Below, piece after piece: positions 22,728 through 33,582 of a stretch of 64,000 bases of DNA. The notes beneath the pieces are model-generated. The model was not told the DNA's origin, ran no database searches, and worked only from the letters and a program-made list of their open reading frames with translations. The DNA lies in NCBI GenBank assembly GCA_034401795.1, contig CM067372.1:35528351-35592350 (forward strand). The letters are read 5' to 3'. Every line of letters starts with the position of its first letter. Position 1 is the stretch's first letter. Position numbers and translations under genes: made by a program. This DNA comes from Chaetoderma sp. LZ-2023a. Taxonomy: Eukaryota > Mollusca > Caudofoveata > Chaetodermatida > Chaetodermatidae.

Positions 22728-24060
22728 AAATAGGACAATATAGTCTCTACATTGCTCTTGGGAAATGTGCAGTTCCAGACCAAAACCTAAGTAGACGTCA
22801 TCCGGGTTGACCATTTAAACGTGGACACAATGACAAATATGTTGATGAGGTATTAACCACCACTAATCATTTATCGTTTTCTAAATATATCGTACCACGA
22901 ATTAGACTATTGGCGCTAACAACAAACGTTAGAATTTAAAGAGATGTTGGTAGAAATTGGCTTAATTGGCTATGTATAATCATCAACACCCCGCTGCCGC
23001 CGCCCTCGCTTTCATCAACCAAATTGTCATCGACCATGACCACAAATATAGAGATTGATTAACGTGGTAGGCCTATGTATGACCCACTTGCCTAGTAACG
23101 TGAAGATCGTCTTTGAATCTATAAACTATTCCAGATTTTTGTCTAATACTGTATTTTGAAAAGAAAATATGTCGTGAGTTTCTCAATGGTCGAAGGCGCA
23201 TTTTGCCATGGAAACGCCTGCAAGTTTACTCAAGAAGGGCACACGTGGTATAGCTTTTGAATCTGAGCAAAGAAATCGACAATTTTGTTGTTAAGCCATG
23301 TGCTTGAACAAGGCCAGAGAACAAAAACGTCGCGCTGTACGGATCGAATATGAATTAATGAGCTGGTGGGAACAGATGTTCGAGAGCTTCAAATTAGCCA
23401 GTCTTGATCATATATTGTGGGGCCGCCGCCGCCGCCGGCTCTAGTAGCAGCAATAGACAAGCTTGGTGTAAGGCACTCATAATGCGCCATTAACTCACAC
23501 TGGCATGCCATCAGCAGCAGCAGCTACTCGATAATAGACGATGTGATGGCTTGTAGGGGATTCTGTGGGACATAGCTGCTTTCATATACATGTATCGAAC
23601 TCTTCGAATTAGTGATAGGATTAACACATTTCGTTCACACTTCACAGAAAGATCGTTCCACAAATGAGATGAGTATGGCGCATGCAAAAGTATTTGACTG
23701 AACGTGGATCAAAAGCATCAACGGCGTTTTGTTACAATATTTTCAGAATTTTCCATTTTCTTCCATGTGTAGCTGTTACCGTCAGATTGCCACACTACAC
23801 GTCAGGAATAGTCATGCCTCCTATTGTTCTAGTGGCATGTACGCTCATACATCTGCAGTGTTATCCTCCGAGGGCCTCTGCGGGAGCGGTGGGGGTGTAA
23901 CTGGTGGCAATATACGAATTAGATCCCGTCAGTCCGTGTGCCCATACTGGATTAAGGCTATGCATTTGAAGATTTGTGGAAAGCCATCCATGCAGCCTCT
24001 GATGAAGATAAATTACATTTCCTTTTCGCAATAATTTGCTCTGAAAGTTATTGCTGAGAC
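22728..24060. other. No gene recognised
   Basis: Unique-looking sequence with a short (GCC)n run near 23422-23439 and TAGCAGCAG-type triplets around 23450 and 23510. Frames such as 23682-23900 have no recognisable domain. Confidence 0.45.
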
Positions 24061-24061
24061 G

Positions 24062-24235
24062 TTCGTATTTCTCAGTTCATCTTTCTCAGTTCATCTTTCT
24101 CAGTTCATCTTTCTCAGTTCATCTTGTTCAGTTCATCTTTCTCAGTTCATCTGTCTCAGTTAATCTTTCTCAGTTCATCTTTATCAGTCCATCTTTCTCA
24201 GTTCATCTTTATGAGTTCATCTTTCTCATTCAGCA
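24062..24235 (+). repeat. 14-bp minisatellite, ~12 copies
   Basis: Unit CTCAGTTCATCTTT repeated with small changes. Because 14 is not a multiple of three, the open frame through it cycles with a 14-residue period; it is a by-product, not a protein. Confidence 0.92.
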
Positions 24236-24493
24236 ATGTCATATAATAATGGGGATAGTGAACTAATAAAATAGTTATTGATTAGATAAAGATCGGCAGA
24301 TCTTCTACATGAAGCAAGTTCTGCAACGATTGCATAGCTGTGTCCCCTAGTTCAACGGCCATACCCCACCATAGTGCATAGTTTTAATTAGTTATCGCCA
24401 ACAATCCGATCTTGATGCCTACATCCAGCAATTTTAAAACGTTGGTCTACAGATTTACACCAGAACATTCTTAATCTTAAAACCTATATTTAA

Positions 24494-25675
<1,182 letters not shown>

Positions 25676-25679
25676 TGTA

Positions 25680-25890
25680 CTATCGGGCCTCGGACAAAAT
25701 CCCACCAGACAAAATCCCACCGGACATAATCCCACTGGACAAAATCCCGCCAGACATAATCCCACCTGGACATAATCCCTCGGGACAAAATCCCCCACCC
25801 CGGACAAAATCCCACCCGAGCATAATCCAACCAGAAAAAATCCCACACGGACAAAAATTCCAGCGGACAAAATCCCACTGGACAATTTCG
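25680..25890 (+). repeat. 14-16 bp minisatellite, orientation 1
   Basis: About 14 units of the type GGACAAAATCCCACC and GGACATAATCCCACC. Both strands are open through it (Pro-Ile-Ile-Pro type on plus, Gly-Gly-Ile-Leu type on minus), which marks it as a stop-free repeat and not a gene. Confidence 0.93.
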
Positions 25891-25929
25891 TGGCCACTCC
25901 ATTGGGGACCAACCACAATCAACTCAAGA

Positions 25930-26025
25930 TTGTAGAGGAAGTCACATATATGGGCATCACATTTCGAATAGTCGCCAACTTGTCAGCGATCTCGGCTTGT
26001 TACATCCCTTGATTTTTTTAATTCA
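25930..26025. other. Short spacer between repeats
   Basis: Unremarkable sequence between the first minisatellite block and the element-tail-like sequence; nothing recognised. Confidence 0.4.
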
Positions 26026-26180
26026 GTTGAATTCAAGTCAATTTTATTTGCTTATTTATAGTGTTACTTACAAAATGCTTATAGGTGCTCCATCAAAGGA
26101 AGAGCCTATGGGTTGGCGGACCCCTTATGTATAACATTTATACATTACGTACCGCTACATGAGACGAATACACAGAAGGC
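26025..26180 (-). repeat. Possible LINE/SINE 3'-tail fragment
   Basis: The stretch TTATTTGCTTATTTATAG, followed by CCTATGGGTTGGCGGACCCC, resembles 33055-33160 (ATTTATTTGCTT, CCTATAGTGGTGGCGGACACC) in order and spacing. Both have a short inverted repeat around the CCTAT...GGCGGAC block. A shared 3' end of a CR1-type element or a SINE using it is likely, but no body is attached here. Confidence 0.4.
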
Positions 26181-26327
26181 ATTACACAATTACATACATT
26201 TATCTGTTCTGCTTAAAAGTTTTTAATCTTGGGAGTAGAAAGTAACCTTAAGTCAGTATAGTTCAAGGATGTGTAGGGTAGAGACAGTCAGGAGGGACGG
26301 GTGGAGTTCGGCGTGTTCATTAATAAA

Positions 26328-26345
26328 TTATTATTATTATTATTA

Positions 26346-26410
<65 letters not shown>
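26328..26410 (+). repeat. (TTA)n microsatellite
   Basis: About 27 TTA units with one TTG interruption. The poly-Leu, poly-Tyr and poly-Asn frames through it are artefacts. Confidence 0.96.
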
Positions 26411-26411
<1 letters not shown>

Positions 26412-26537
26412 CTCGAAGTTTGGCGTAACCAAACGGATGGTTCGATATCGACTGTTCTTGAAACCGGAATCTTCATCCGTGTGGCCTGACCTGTCTCATA
26501 ATGATTCAATGGTAGCGATTTTACAAACTGCTATTAT

Positions 26538-26700
26538 GTACGGGTGGGATTTTGTTCGGGTGGGATTATGCCCCATGGGATTTTGTCCGGGTGGGATTAT
26601 GTCCAGGTGGGATTTTGTCCAGGTGGGATTTTGTCCAGTGGGATTTTGTCCGGGTGGGATTTTGTCCGGTGGGATTATGTCGGCTGGGATTATGTCCGAT
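26538..26700 (-). repeat. 14-16 bp minisatellite, orientation 2 (inverse of 25680-25890)
   Basis: About 11 units of GGGTGGGATTTTGTCC or GGTGGGATTATGTCC, the reverse complement of the array 650 bp upstream. Sequence flanking the two arrays shares at most the word CATCGGAC, so they look like two insertions or expansions of one source in opposite orientations. Confidence 0.92.
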
Positions 26701-26934
26701 GATGTCGCCGTCATTGACATGGCCGTGCCATTGCGAAATGGTCCTGCCACTAAGTGTCACGTTATAAATGGATATATAGTCCAAATGCTGAAAAGGCATG
26801 GAAGACCTATCACTGATTGATAGTCCACCCATCATTATTCCAACCAATTGGGTAACTCTTGTGCATGATGTCATATATAACAGTATTGGTAATAGGAGAA
26901 ATGGGGGGGGGGGCGAGGGCGATAGAGGCACTTC

Positions 26935-27144
26935 TTGATTGGCTCTCACAGGTCACGTGATTTCGAGGGGGTTGGGGAGTACTTAATTTCCCATATAATG
27001 GAGTGTTAAAAAGCGGCGTGTGCTGGCGGACGTTCTTGTACAAACACACCCACCAGCACACGCCCCTTTTTACACTCCATATATGGGAAATTAAGCCACC
27101 ACCCATCGAAATCATGTGACCCATCAAAGTCAATCGAAAGGCAT
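26935..27144. repeat. ~210-bp palindrome (P2) at one end of composite repeat B
   Basis: Arms of roughly 100 bases face each other around TTGTACAA (27036-27043). Paired blocks include GGTCACGTGATTTCGA with TCGAAATCATGTGACC, AATTTCCCATATA with its complement, GGAGTGTTAAAAAG with CTTTTTACACTCC, and GCGTGTGCTGG with CCAGCACACGC. The same palindrome, with a shorter left arm, lies at 45466-45640 next to the same neighbouring sequence. Confidence 0.88.
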
Positions 27145-27357
27145 GCCTATCCCTACCCTCTCCTGCTTACTGTCAGTAATGATCAACACGTAAGAAAGGC
27201 AGTTTAAATTATAGATTATTTTATTACTGATTTTTGATTATTTTAATGGGAACAGTGGTCTTATACTATTTTTCTAAGATATTATAAAATACCCTCTAAA
27301 TGCCTATTTTCGCTGTTTCATCATCCACTTCGTGGGAATTCTGTAAATCTGTTTATA

Positions 27358-29018
27358 TACACCTGTGCAAAAGTTAAGCACCACCCTATTTTTACGCACA
27401 TGCGAGGGTATATTCATGTGCTATGAAGAAAGCAATAGCATAAACATTTATGTACCCATCCATCTAAGTGCAAGAGGTAATAATGCAACTAGAGGAATGC
27501 TGATTATGATGGTGGGGAAACACTGTATGTTTTTGTTTGAACTTGAAAACGAGGCCTGAATATGGTTACGTTGACACAACTGACAACTATTGCCCTACAG
27601 TTGACACACGTGGCTAGATTGTCATTAATGGTGTCTGAAAACGAAGTTTAACATCTGTGCACGAGTTTGAGACTGTCATTATTAATACCGGGTATATCCA
27701 CCTTGTGCCTGGATGACGGCCTGGACACGACGTCTCATGCTGGTCACCAACCGACTGATACGCCATTGTGGTATTCGTTGCCATTCAAGATGGAGTGCGT
27801 CTGTTAATTCCTGTAGGTTCTGCACAGGAGTATCCCTCCTTCTCACCATGTTTCCCAGAATGTCCCAGATATGCTCAATAGGGTTCATGTCAGGGCTCCT
27901 TGCTGGCCATGGTAGGGTTTCGATGGCATTCTGGCGGAGGTATTCATGCACAGCTCTAGCACGATGTGGTCGGGCGTTGTCATCCATGAATATAGGATGG
28001 GTTCCAGGTGCATGATTTACAAAATGAGGGACCACAACTCTATCCAGTATGGAATCTTGATATCTTTGTCCATTTAGTGTTCCAGGTACAGTCAACAGAT
28101 CCAGCTTACAATCAAATGAGATGCACCCCCATATCATAACGGAACCTCCACCAAATGGAACTTCTTCCATGATGTTACGTTGGTCGTACGCCGTGCGTCT
28201 GGACCTCCATACACGAGTTCGACCATCTGTGGCATGAAGCAGGAACCGACTTTCATCGGACCAGTGTACCCGTCTCCAGGATCTCATGTTCCAGTGTCTT
28301 CTTTCGTTGCACCACCTCAGACGCTCCTCTTTGTGGTGTGCAGTGAGGAGAGGACGTCTGACAGGTCTCCTAGCTTTCATGCCAGCAGCATACAGTCTCC
28401 TTTTGACGGTAGACATTGACACTCTATTGCGCGTTTCCCATTGCTGGCTGAGCACTCTGCTGTTGGTGAATGGAGATCTCCTAACAAGGCGTACTAGGGC
28501 TCGATCATCACGGGCAGTAGTCTACTTCGGTCTTCCAGATCTAGGCCTGTCCTTCACCTCGTTAGTTTGCCCATGTTTTGCAATCAAACGACTGATTACA
28601 GTATGGTTAATGTTCAGCTGTCTGCCAATCTCTCTGCATGACATACCAGTGGTATGCATGCCTATGATTTGCCATTTCACACGATCACTTAACCTTCGTC
28701 TTGCCATAGCGGTTCACAATCAAGAGCTAATTCTCTCTGTACAAATAAACCACGGTCATGAACACAAAATTCCTAATCTTGTCGCATAAATCTGTATGTA
28801 ATGTTCTACACCTCAAACTGGACTTTTACATAACTGAACACGTGTACTGTTTCCCGCCACGCACGGACATCAAGCGGCGTGAAGTCATGCATGCATGTGC
28901 ATTTCGTACTTGGAATTATGTCAGCTAACGCGGGGACAAAAAGTATGGCAGCCTAGTTGTACCATCATGTTTTTACGTTCTATTGTTTTTGCTGGTGCTT
29001 AACTTTTGCACAGGTGTA
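27358..29018 (-). mobile_element. Tc1-type DNA transposon, copy 1 (1661 bp)
   Basis: Perfect 26-bp terminal inverted repeats begin TACACCTGTGCAAAAGTTAA. TA duplications lie at 27356-27357 and 29019-29020, and the copy of composite repeat B at 45 kb shows the empty site with a single TA at the same point. A nearly identical copy is at 50895-52554; I count about 25 differences by eye, roughly 1.5 percent, many of them C/T or G/A changes at CpG. This is one of the youngest insertions in the window. Confidence 0.96.
27682..28707 (-). pseudogene. Tc1 transposase, one premature stop
   Basis: Start at 28707 (MARRRLSDRVKWQIIGMHTT). Residues 1-60 form a paired-type helix-turn-helix DNA-binding region (CREIGRQLNINHTVISRLIA) ending in the basic linker RPRSGRPK. 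A stop codon follows RPRSGRPK, replacing the AAG that copy 2 has there; the frame is otherwise open to 27682, giving the family's normal length of about 341 codons. The catalytic DDE core is intact as read: Asp in HWSDESRFLL, Asp in FMDDNARPH, and Glu in NPIEHIWDIL, with exactly 34 residues between the second Asp and the Glu. The GGGSVMIWGCISF segment is also typical. It cuts and pastes at TA sites. As it stands this copy would give only the DNA-binding part. Confidence 0.93.
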
Positions 29019-29239
29019 TATATCCAGAACTTATATCTCTTGCTACACTCTCACTAACAAAGTAGAATAAATATAAGATTTTTACTACTCGTACTAGTTC
29101 TACCAATACTACAGCTATAATGAAAACATCCATCACTACTGGTACACAGAGATGTTCACTCTAGCTCGCTCCATGTCAGGATGAGATGGAGAAAACAGCG
29201 TCTATTTATATCACACCCTCCTGTCAATCAAAACAGCCT

Positions 29240-29821
29240 GTTATTGATTACTTACATAGCGATCGATGGACGCGCAACCTGATTTGTTGTACGATGGACG
29301 TACAATTGTCAATTAGGGATGTAGCGATAGACTCGCATGAATCATGACCATACCTGTCAAGCAAATTAACGAGGACCCCTGTAGTGATGTACATGCTATC
29401 TGATTGGCTGAGCGATGGATGCAAAATTATTGATTAGAGATGTAGAGATAGACGCACATAAATTATAACCAAACTAGTCAATCAAATTATTCATTATCTC
29501 TGTGGTGATGAATGCGCAATGTGTTGAGATGAGCGAGTGGATGCACAATGATCGAGTGAGTGGGTGCAAATGATCGAATAGGCCTGTAGCGATAGATGTA
29601 TATGAGTTATTGATTACCCGTGTGGTGATGGACGCACAATCTGATTGGCTGATTGGTGGATGCACAATTATCAAAAGGGCATGTAGCGATAGATGTGCAG
29701 AAATCATTGATTACCCATTTAGTGATGGACGCAAAATATGATTGGCTGAATAATGGATGCACAATTATCGATTAGGGCTGTAGCGATAGATGCACATAAA
29801 CTATCGATTACCTCTATAGTC
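29240..29821 (-). repeat. ~118-bp tandem array with CCAAT boxes (composite B)
   Basis: About five imperfect units with words GATGTAGCGATAGACGCACA, GTGGTGATGGACGCACAATC and TGATTGGCTGA. On the minus strand each complete unit presents CCAATCA, the CCAAT-box motif. The same array, inverted, is at 44540-45140. Confidence 0.8.
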
Positions 29822-31185
29822 TTCTTCTTCTTTTCGATCGCTGGTATCACACTTGGAGAGCCGTTCTCAAGATGAAATCTGTGGTTTTCTGCAGTTCTTC
29901 CACAGGCCCATACAGCTTTTCAGCTGATACGTACTGCAACATTGAAGTATGTGCTCTGTGGTCTGTTCTGCTTCTCCACAAGGACAAGCGGGTGATGTCG
30001 TAAGGTGGAACCGCCTGTACATGTGTTGGTTTAGTCTGTTGTGTCCAGTTCTGAGACGAAAAATGGTCACTTGCTCTGGCCTCGAGAGATGATGGTAGGC
30101 ATCTTCTGATTGAGGTGTTCTATAGAGTGACTTGATAATAGTCTTCATCTCTGTACGGTTAACCATGTTTTCTGTCTGATTCTCTTCTGCAACCACCTTT
30201 GCCATCTTGTCTGCTTCCTCATTTCCTTGGACTCCACAGTGTGAGGGGATCCACTGTAATGCTATCCGAAAGCATTTGATGGTTTGTAGTGCTTCTTCAA
30301 GTTGTGGCAGCTTACCTTTGGTGATAGCGTCAAGGACGGAGCGGGCATCAGATAAAAAGACACTCTGTGCTATAGGGTCTGCTGTTCTGCTGATGGTATT
30401 AGCTGCATGAACCAGTGCTTCGACTTCAGCTCTGTAGTTTGTGCAGTGTTTGCCTGTCGGTATTGCAGCTGACTCATGTTGTCCGTTTGGATACTGTATG
30501 TGCAGTCCAGCATCTCCGCTCCAAATTGCATCTTTGGCTGATCCATCTGTGTAGATCCGTATCCATGTCTCCTGAGGGTACATTTCTTCCAGCATGGCTA
30601 GGGTCAGGGCCTTCTTTCTCACATCACTGTGTTCATCTTTGGTTGTGAGATGAGGTACAGTGGTGCGAATAGCTATGCTCTCTAGTTTGTTTTCCCAGGG
30701 TGGAAGATCAAGTGTGTTTGTTTGGGTCTTCTATTTGTGCTGGCAACATTTCTTGGTGTTTCCTTTGAAGTGCTTTTGTCTCTTTCACCAAACTTGATCT
30801 TTTAAGTCTTCCTGATGACAGCTGTTCTTGCCTGATCTTCATCGGGTGGTTGTTGAACGATTTGAACTTTGCAGCTTGGATCAGTGCTTTGCATTCCCTT
30901 CCTTTGCTAAGTGGGGGGATGCCTGCTGTCTGCTCCATTTTTTCTATTGGTGTTGATCTCATTCCACCAGTGATGATGCACAGTGCCTGGTTTTGTACTC
31001 TGTCGAGGTTCTGTTGATGAGATTTAGCTGCTGTCATCCATGAGCTGGATCCATACTCAAGGTGTGGTCGCACGGCACCTAGGTAGATGGTCTTGAGGAT
31101 CCTTTCATTGGCACCCCACTTTGTTCCTGCCAGCTTCCTCATGATGTTTAGCTTTCTTCTGGCCTTTGCCTCTGCGTCAGATTGC
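29822..31185 (-). mobile_element. I-type LINE fragment with RNase H, 5'-truncated
   Basis: Minus-strand 3' portion of a LINE carrying the end of its RT, an RNase H domain and a zinc-type C-terminal cluster. It ends in CGATCGAAAAGAAGAAGAAG (reverse complement of 29822-29841), identical to the short copy at 15512-15860. RNase H after RT places it in the I/Jockey/R1 branch, most likely the I group. Its truncated 5' end abuts a Polinton polymerase fossil near 31185; its 3' side abuts composite repeat B. A target duplication was not found. Confidence 0.88.
29867..31185 (-). pseudogene. RT C-terminus and RNase H of I-type LINE
   Basis: 31185-30708 reads the RT C-terminal thumb region (AEAKARRKLNIMRKLAGTKW, VRPHLEYGSSSWMTAAKSHQ). 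30622-29867 reads RNase H with every active-site block: YTDGSAKDA (Asp), NYRAEVEALV (Glu), LSDARSVLDA (Asp), and WIPSHCGVQGNEEADKMAK (His/Asp). RNase H degrades the RNA strand of the RNA-DNA hybrid during element replication. The region ends in a C-x-C...H...C cluster (CPCGEAEQTTEHILQC). A frame change separates the RT and RNase H parts, and the last residues differ from the 15.5-kb copy after YQL, where a short stretch is missing. Upstream parts are absent. Confidence 0.88.
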
Positions 31186-31189
31186 CAAC

Positions 31190-32450
31190 CTTGGTTTTGG
31201 TGGACAGTGAGAATAGCATGGCTGATGATTTTTCTTTGTTGGAACTCAAAGCAATGGTGAAACGTGGAATTGTAACAGTCGCAAATCTTGATATGTGTGT
31301 GTGGTGAATGCGATTGCAACTGGAATTGTTTATTCTGACTCTGCTGCACCACTTAAGAAAATTAGGCGTCATTCCCGAACGGTAAATAAAAATGGCCAAT
31401 TCAAAAACTTCTTTCACTCTGACAAAGTGTATGCCTTACATACAGCAGCTAACATACCTATTAAAGCATGCGGTTTGCCAGAAATTACAACGCTTCAGGA
31501 GTATTTGGCACCTACTTTTTGACTATGTTTTCAGTGCTGTCGATAATAACCAATGCATTTTCCAAGGCGGGAAGCCAACAGCTATTCCATTAAATAACTA
31601 TCAGTATGATTTACACTTTACCTATATCGATAATCTACCTGCTTTGTTGGAGTTTTATCGTCGTTTTTGTGAGAGAACATGTTCACACGTGTTGCGTGAT
31701 ATGGCATTCCTGTCTGGGTGATTGTTCCTGTGCATTGAAGGAATATAAATCATGTGAACTTTACCATAGGTGGTTTAGAAGCGATGAGTGTTTTGAAAAA
31801 CGAATCGCACACCTTCTCAAAAACTAAAGCTTGTGAAACATGTTTTAAACATATAACGCTAAAGCAAGAGCATGTATTATGGTCAATGTCCCACACTTGT
31901 CTTAACACTTGTGCTAATAGCGTGTTGGAAGACAGATTGAAAGGTGAAGGAACCTCAAAGATCCATCTCCAGATATAAATCTTTACGATGGGGAAGCTCA
32001 TTTTGAATCTAGTGAACACATTATGAATTACCTCATTGCACCGTGCATTTGTAAAGATTGCTACGGAAAAGACCTAAACATTCATAGTGCTGTATGTGGT
32101 TCACTAATTCTGAGATTAAGCTGATATCCATCTTCTAAACGGGCAGAAAATACTTTTTCTCAATATAGGGTGTATGTTATTTAAAGACAGACTTAATTCC
32201 ATTCCTTGTTCACTCCACAGATTTCAAAAGATGTTCGATTTGTTAACCATTAAAGGGTTATTTTCTTTAATACATTAGCGAATCTGAATTAAATTTGGTG
32301 CTTTTCCAGGGAAAGATCAGTTTGGTTCACTTGACATGAATTCAAATGAGAAAAAAGATTTTGAAGAGTGGTATGAGTCAGTAAAACACATAGAATTTAA
32401 TTTACAGAAAGAAATGTATACATATTCCTCTAACGATGTTACAGTCTAGA
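31190..32450 (+). mobile_element. Maverick/Polinton DNA polymerase B fossil (N-terminal and exonuclease part)
   Basis: The plus strand carries recognisable parts of a protein-primed family B polymerase as found in Polintons and related viruses. An N-terminal segment (IVYSDSAAPLKKIR, HTAANIPIKACGLPEITTLQ, and LQEYLAPTFDYVF near 31490) comes first. A cysteine-rich section follows (CALKEYKSC, ACETCFKHIT), then an exonuclease-side segment near 32340-32450 (DFEEWYESVKH, EFNLQKEMYTYSSNDV). The fossil is broken in several places and only partial; the palm domain is not seen. Its left edge is the truncation point of a LINE. Old by its state of decay. Confidence 0.72.
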
Positions 32451-32454
32451 GACT

Positions 32455-33050
32455 AGACTGTGCCCATTAACACGAGACTTTTTATAATGAAACTGAAATA
32501 CACCCTTTGTCAATGCTATCGCCTTACCAAGTGAGGATAAAGCCAAAATGGCTTTTCGTAAGTGTTTTCTAAATGGCTTAAAGCCTGCAGTCATCAGTCC
32601 TCTTGGGCCTAATTCTACAAAACGCTTTTCAAACATGGTGTGTAAAAGGTTGAGTTTTTAGCTAAAATAGAATGGATTAGTACCGAACATGCTCATAATA
32701 TCAATGAATATCTTAGGGAAATATTTTGATGGTTTTTGTGCTGCGACCTCAACTATTATTGAATTCCATAGTGATTTGCAAACGATGTCTCCTTATTCTT
32801 CAAGCTAAATTATGTACATGTAAATTCTGCTAACCTGGGTATGAAGCATGTGACATTTGGACGTGCGAATAGGAAGAGCTCAGTGGGACCGACTCAAGCT
32901 TTAGACATTTCACAGAAAGCCTAAATTATCCAAACCCCCCTTTCCCACCACCACCCCACCACACCCCGACCCCGCAACCTTGAGCCTAGAGCTGTTCTCT
33001 ATGGAGGGAGGATTAACATGCTCAAATTATTACAACAATGTACACATTTC
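32455..33050. other. No gene seen
   Basis: The stretch right of the polymerase fossil shows no further recognisable part. A cytosine-rich tract is at 32935-32985. Confidence 0.45.
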
Positions 33051-33240
33051 AAGACTCAAGATTCAATATTATTTATTTGCTTCTTGGATACCAATTTACA
33101 TATTTTCAATACAGGTTGTCCGCCGAAGGCATTGCCTATAGTGGTGGCGGACACCTAACCTTAAACATACATATACAATTACACACACAGCTTAGCATAG
33201 GATGTGAGACATACTTGTGAATGTACAGATACTGTACTGA
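33050..33240 (-). repeat. Possible LINE/SINE 3'-tail fragment
   Basis: The sequence ATTATTTATTTGCTTCTTGG, then TTGTCCGCCGAAGGCATTGC and CCTATAGTGGTGGCGGAC, resembles 26025-26180. TGTCCGCC and GGCGGACA form a perfect 8-bp inverted repeat (33118-33125 and 33146-33153) around a 20-bp loop, a stem-loop of the kind found in LINE 3' ends. Confidence 0.45.
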
Positions 33241-33483
33241 GCTAAGTAGACATAGAAAAAAGAACAAATGATACAATACATCTATGTTTTTCCTTTTAGT
33301 TATTGAGATTAGAGATTTATATTGGGGGTGGGGGGGGGGGAGGAAGCGGGATGGGGGTCATGCATGCTAATTACCCCAGCTCAACCCATAGGTTGCTATT
33401 TAGTAGTAGCACTTGTTGAGCTGCGTCAGATTGAAGGAAGCAGTAGTCACGATAGCTGTAATAGTGCATTATGATGTAGCAGC
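33240..33483. other. No gene; G-rich tract
   Basis: A guanine-rich run at 33325-33352 is a G-quadruplex candidate. Nothing else recognised. Confidence 0.4.
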
Positions 33484-33486
33484 AGC

Positions 33487-33561
<75 letters not shown>
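33484..33561 (-). repeat. (AGT)n tract, LINE 3' tail
   Basis: 26 AGT units directly downstream (in the minus sense) of the LINE C-terminal coding region; sense (ACT)n. The LINE fragment at 10850-11845 also carries a sense (CTA/ACT)n near its 3' end. Confidence 0.93.
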
Positions 33562-33562
<1 letters not shown>

Positions 33563-33582
33563 ATTGCATTGAGTATGCTAGT

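Larger units (their letters stand above)
26920..29821 (-). mobile_element. Composite repeat B, copy 1, interrupted by Tc1
   Basis: Without the Tc1 element (27358-29018) this is about 1.24 kb: palindrome P2 (26935-27144), a 200-bp stretch (27146-27357), a 220-bp stretch (29019-29240) and a CCAAT-rich tandem array (29240-29821). The reverse complement matches 44540-45660 block by block, in the same order. For example AGATTTACAGAATTCCCACG here corresponds to GGATTTACAGGATTCGCAAG there, and CTAGAGTGAACATCTCTGTG to CTAGCGTGAACATCTCTGTG. It appears to be a dispersed unit of unknown class. No terminal inverted repeats spanning the whole unit were found, and its protein-like stretch (see the 45-kb copy) is broken here. 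Confidence 0.78.

Noticed and set aside
24051-24266. Ser/Phe-rich repeat protein
   Set aside because: It comes from a 14-bp minisatellite read in cycling frame; no start context or continuation.
26269-26820. A 183-codon open frame with poly-Tyr and a Gly/Val-rich tail, and overlapping poly-Asn and poly-Leu frames
   Set aside because: It is made of a (TTA)n tract plus a 14-16 bp minisatellite; all frames are stop-free because of the repeats.
26810-27133. 107-codon minus-strand frame
   Set aside because: It lies almost wholly in palindrome P2, and a palindrome is open on both strands by symmetry.
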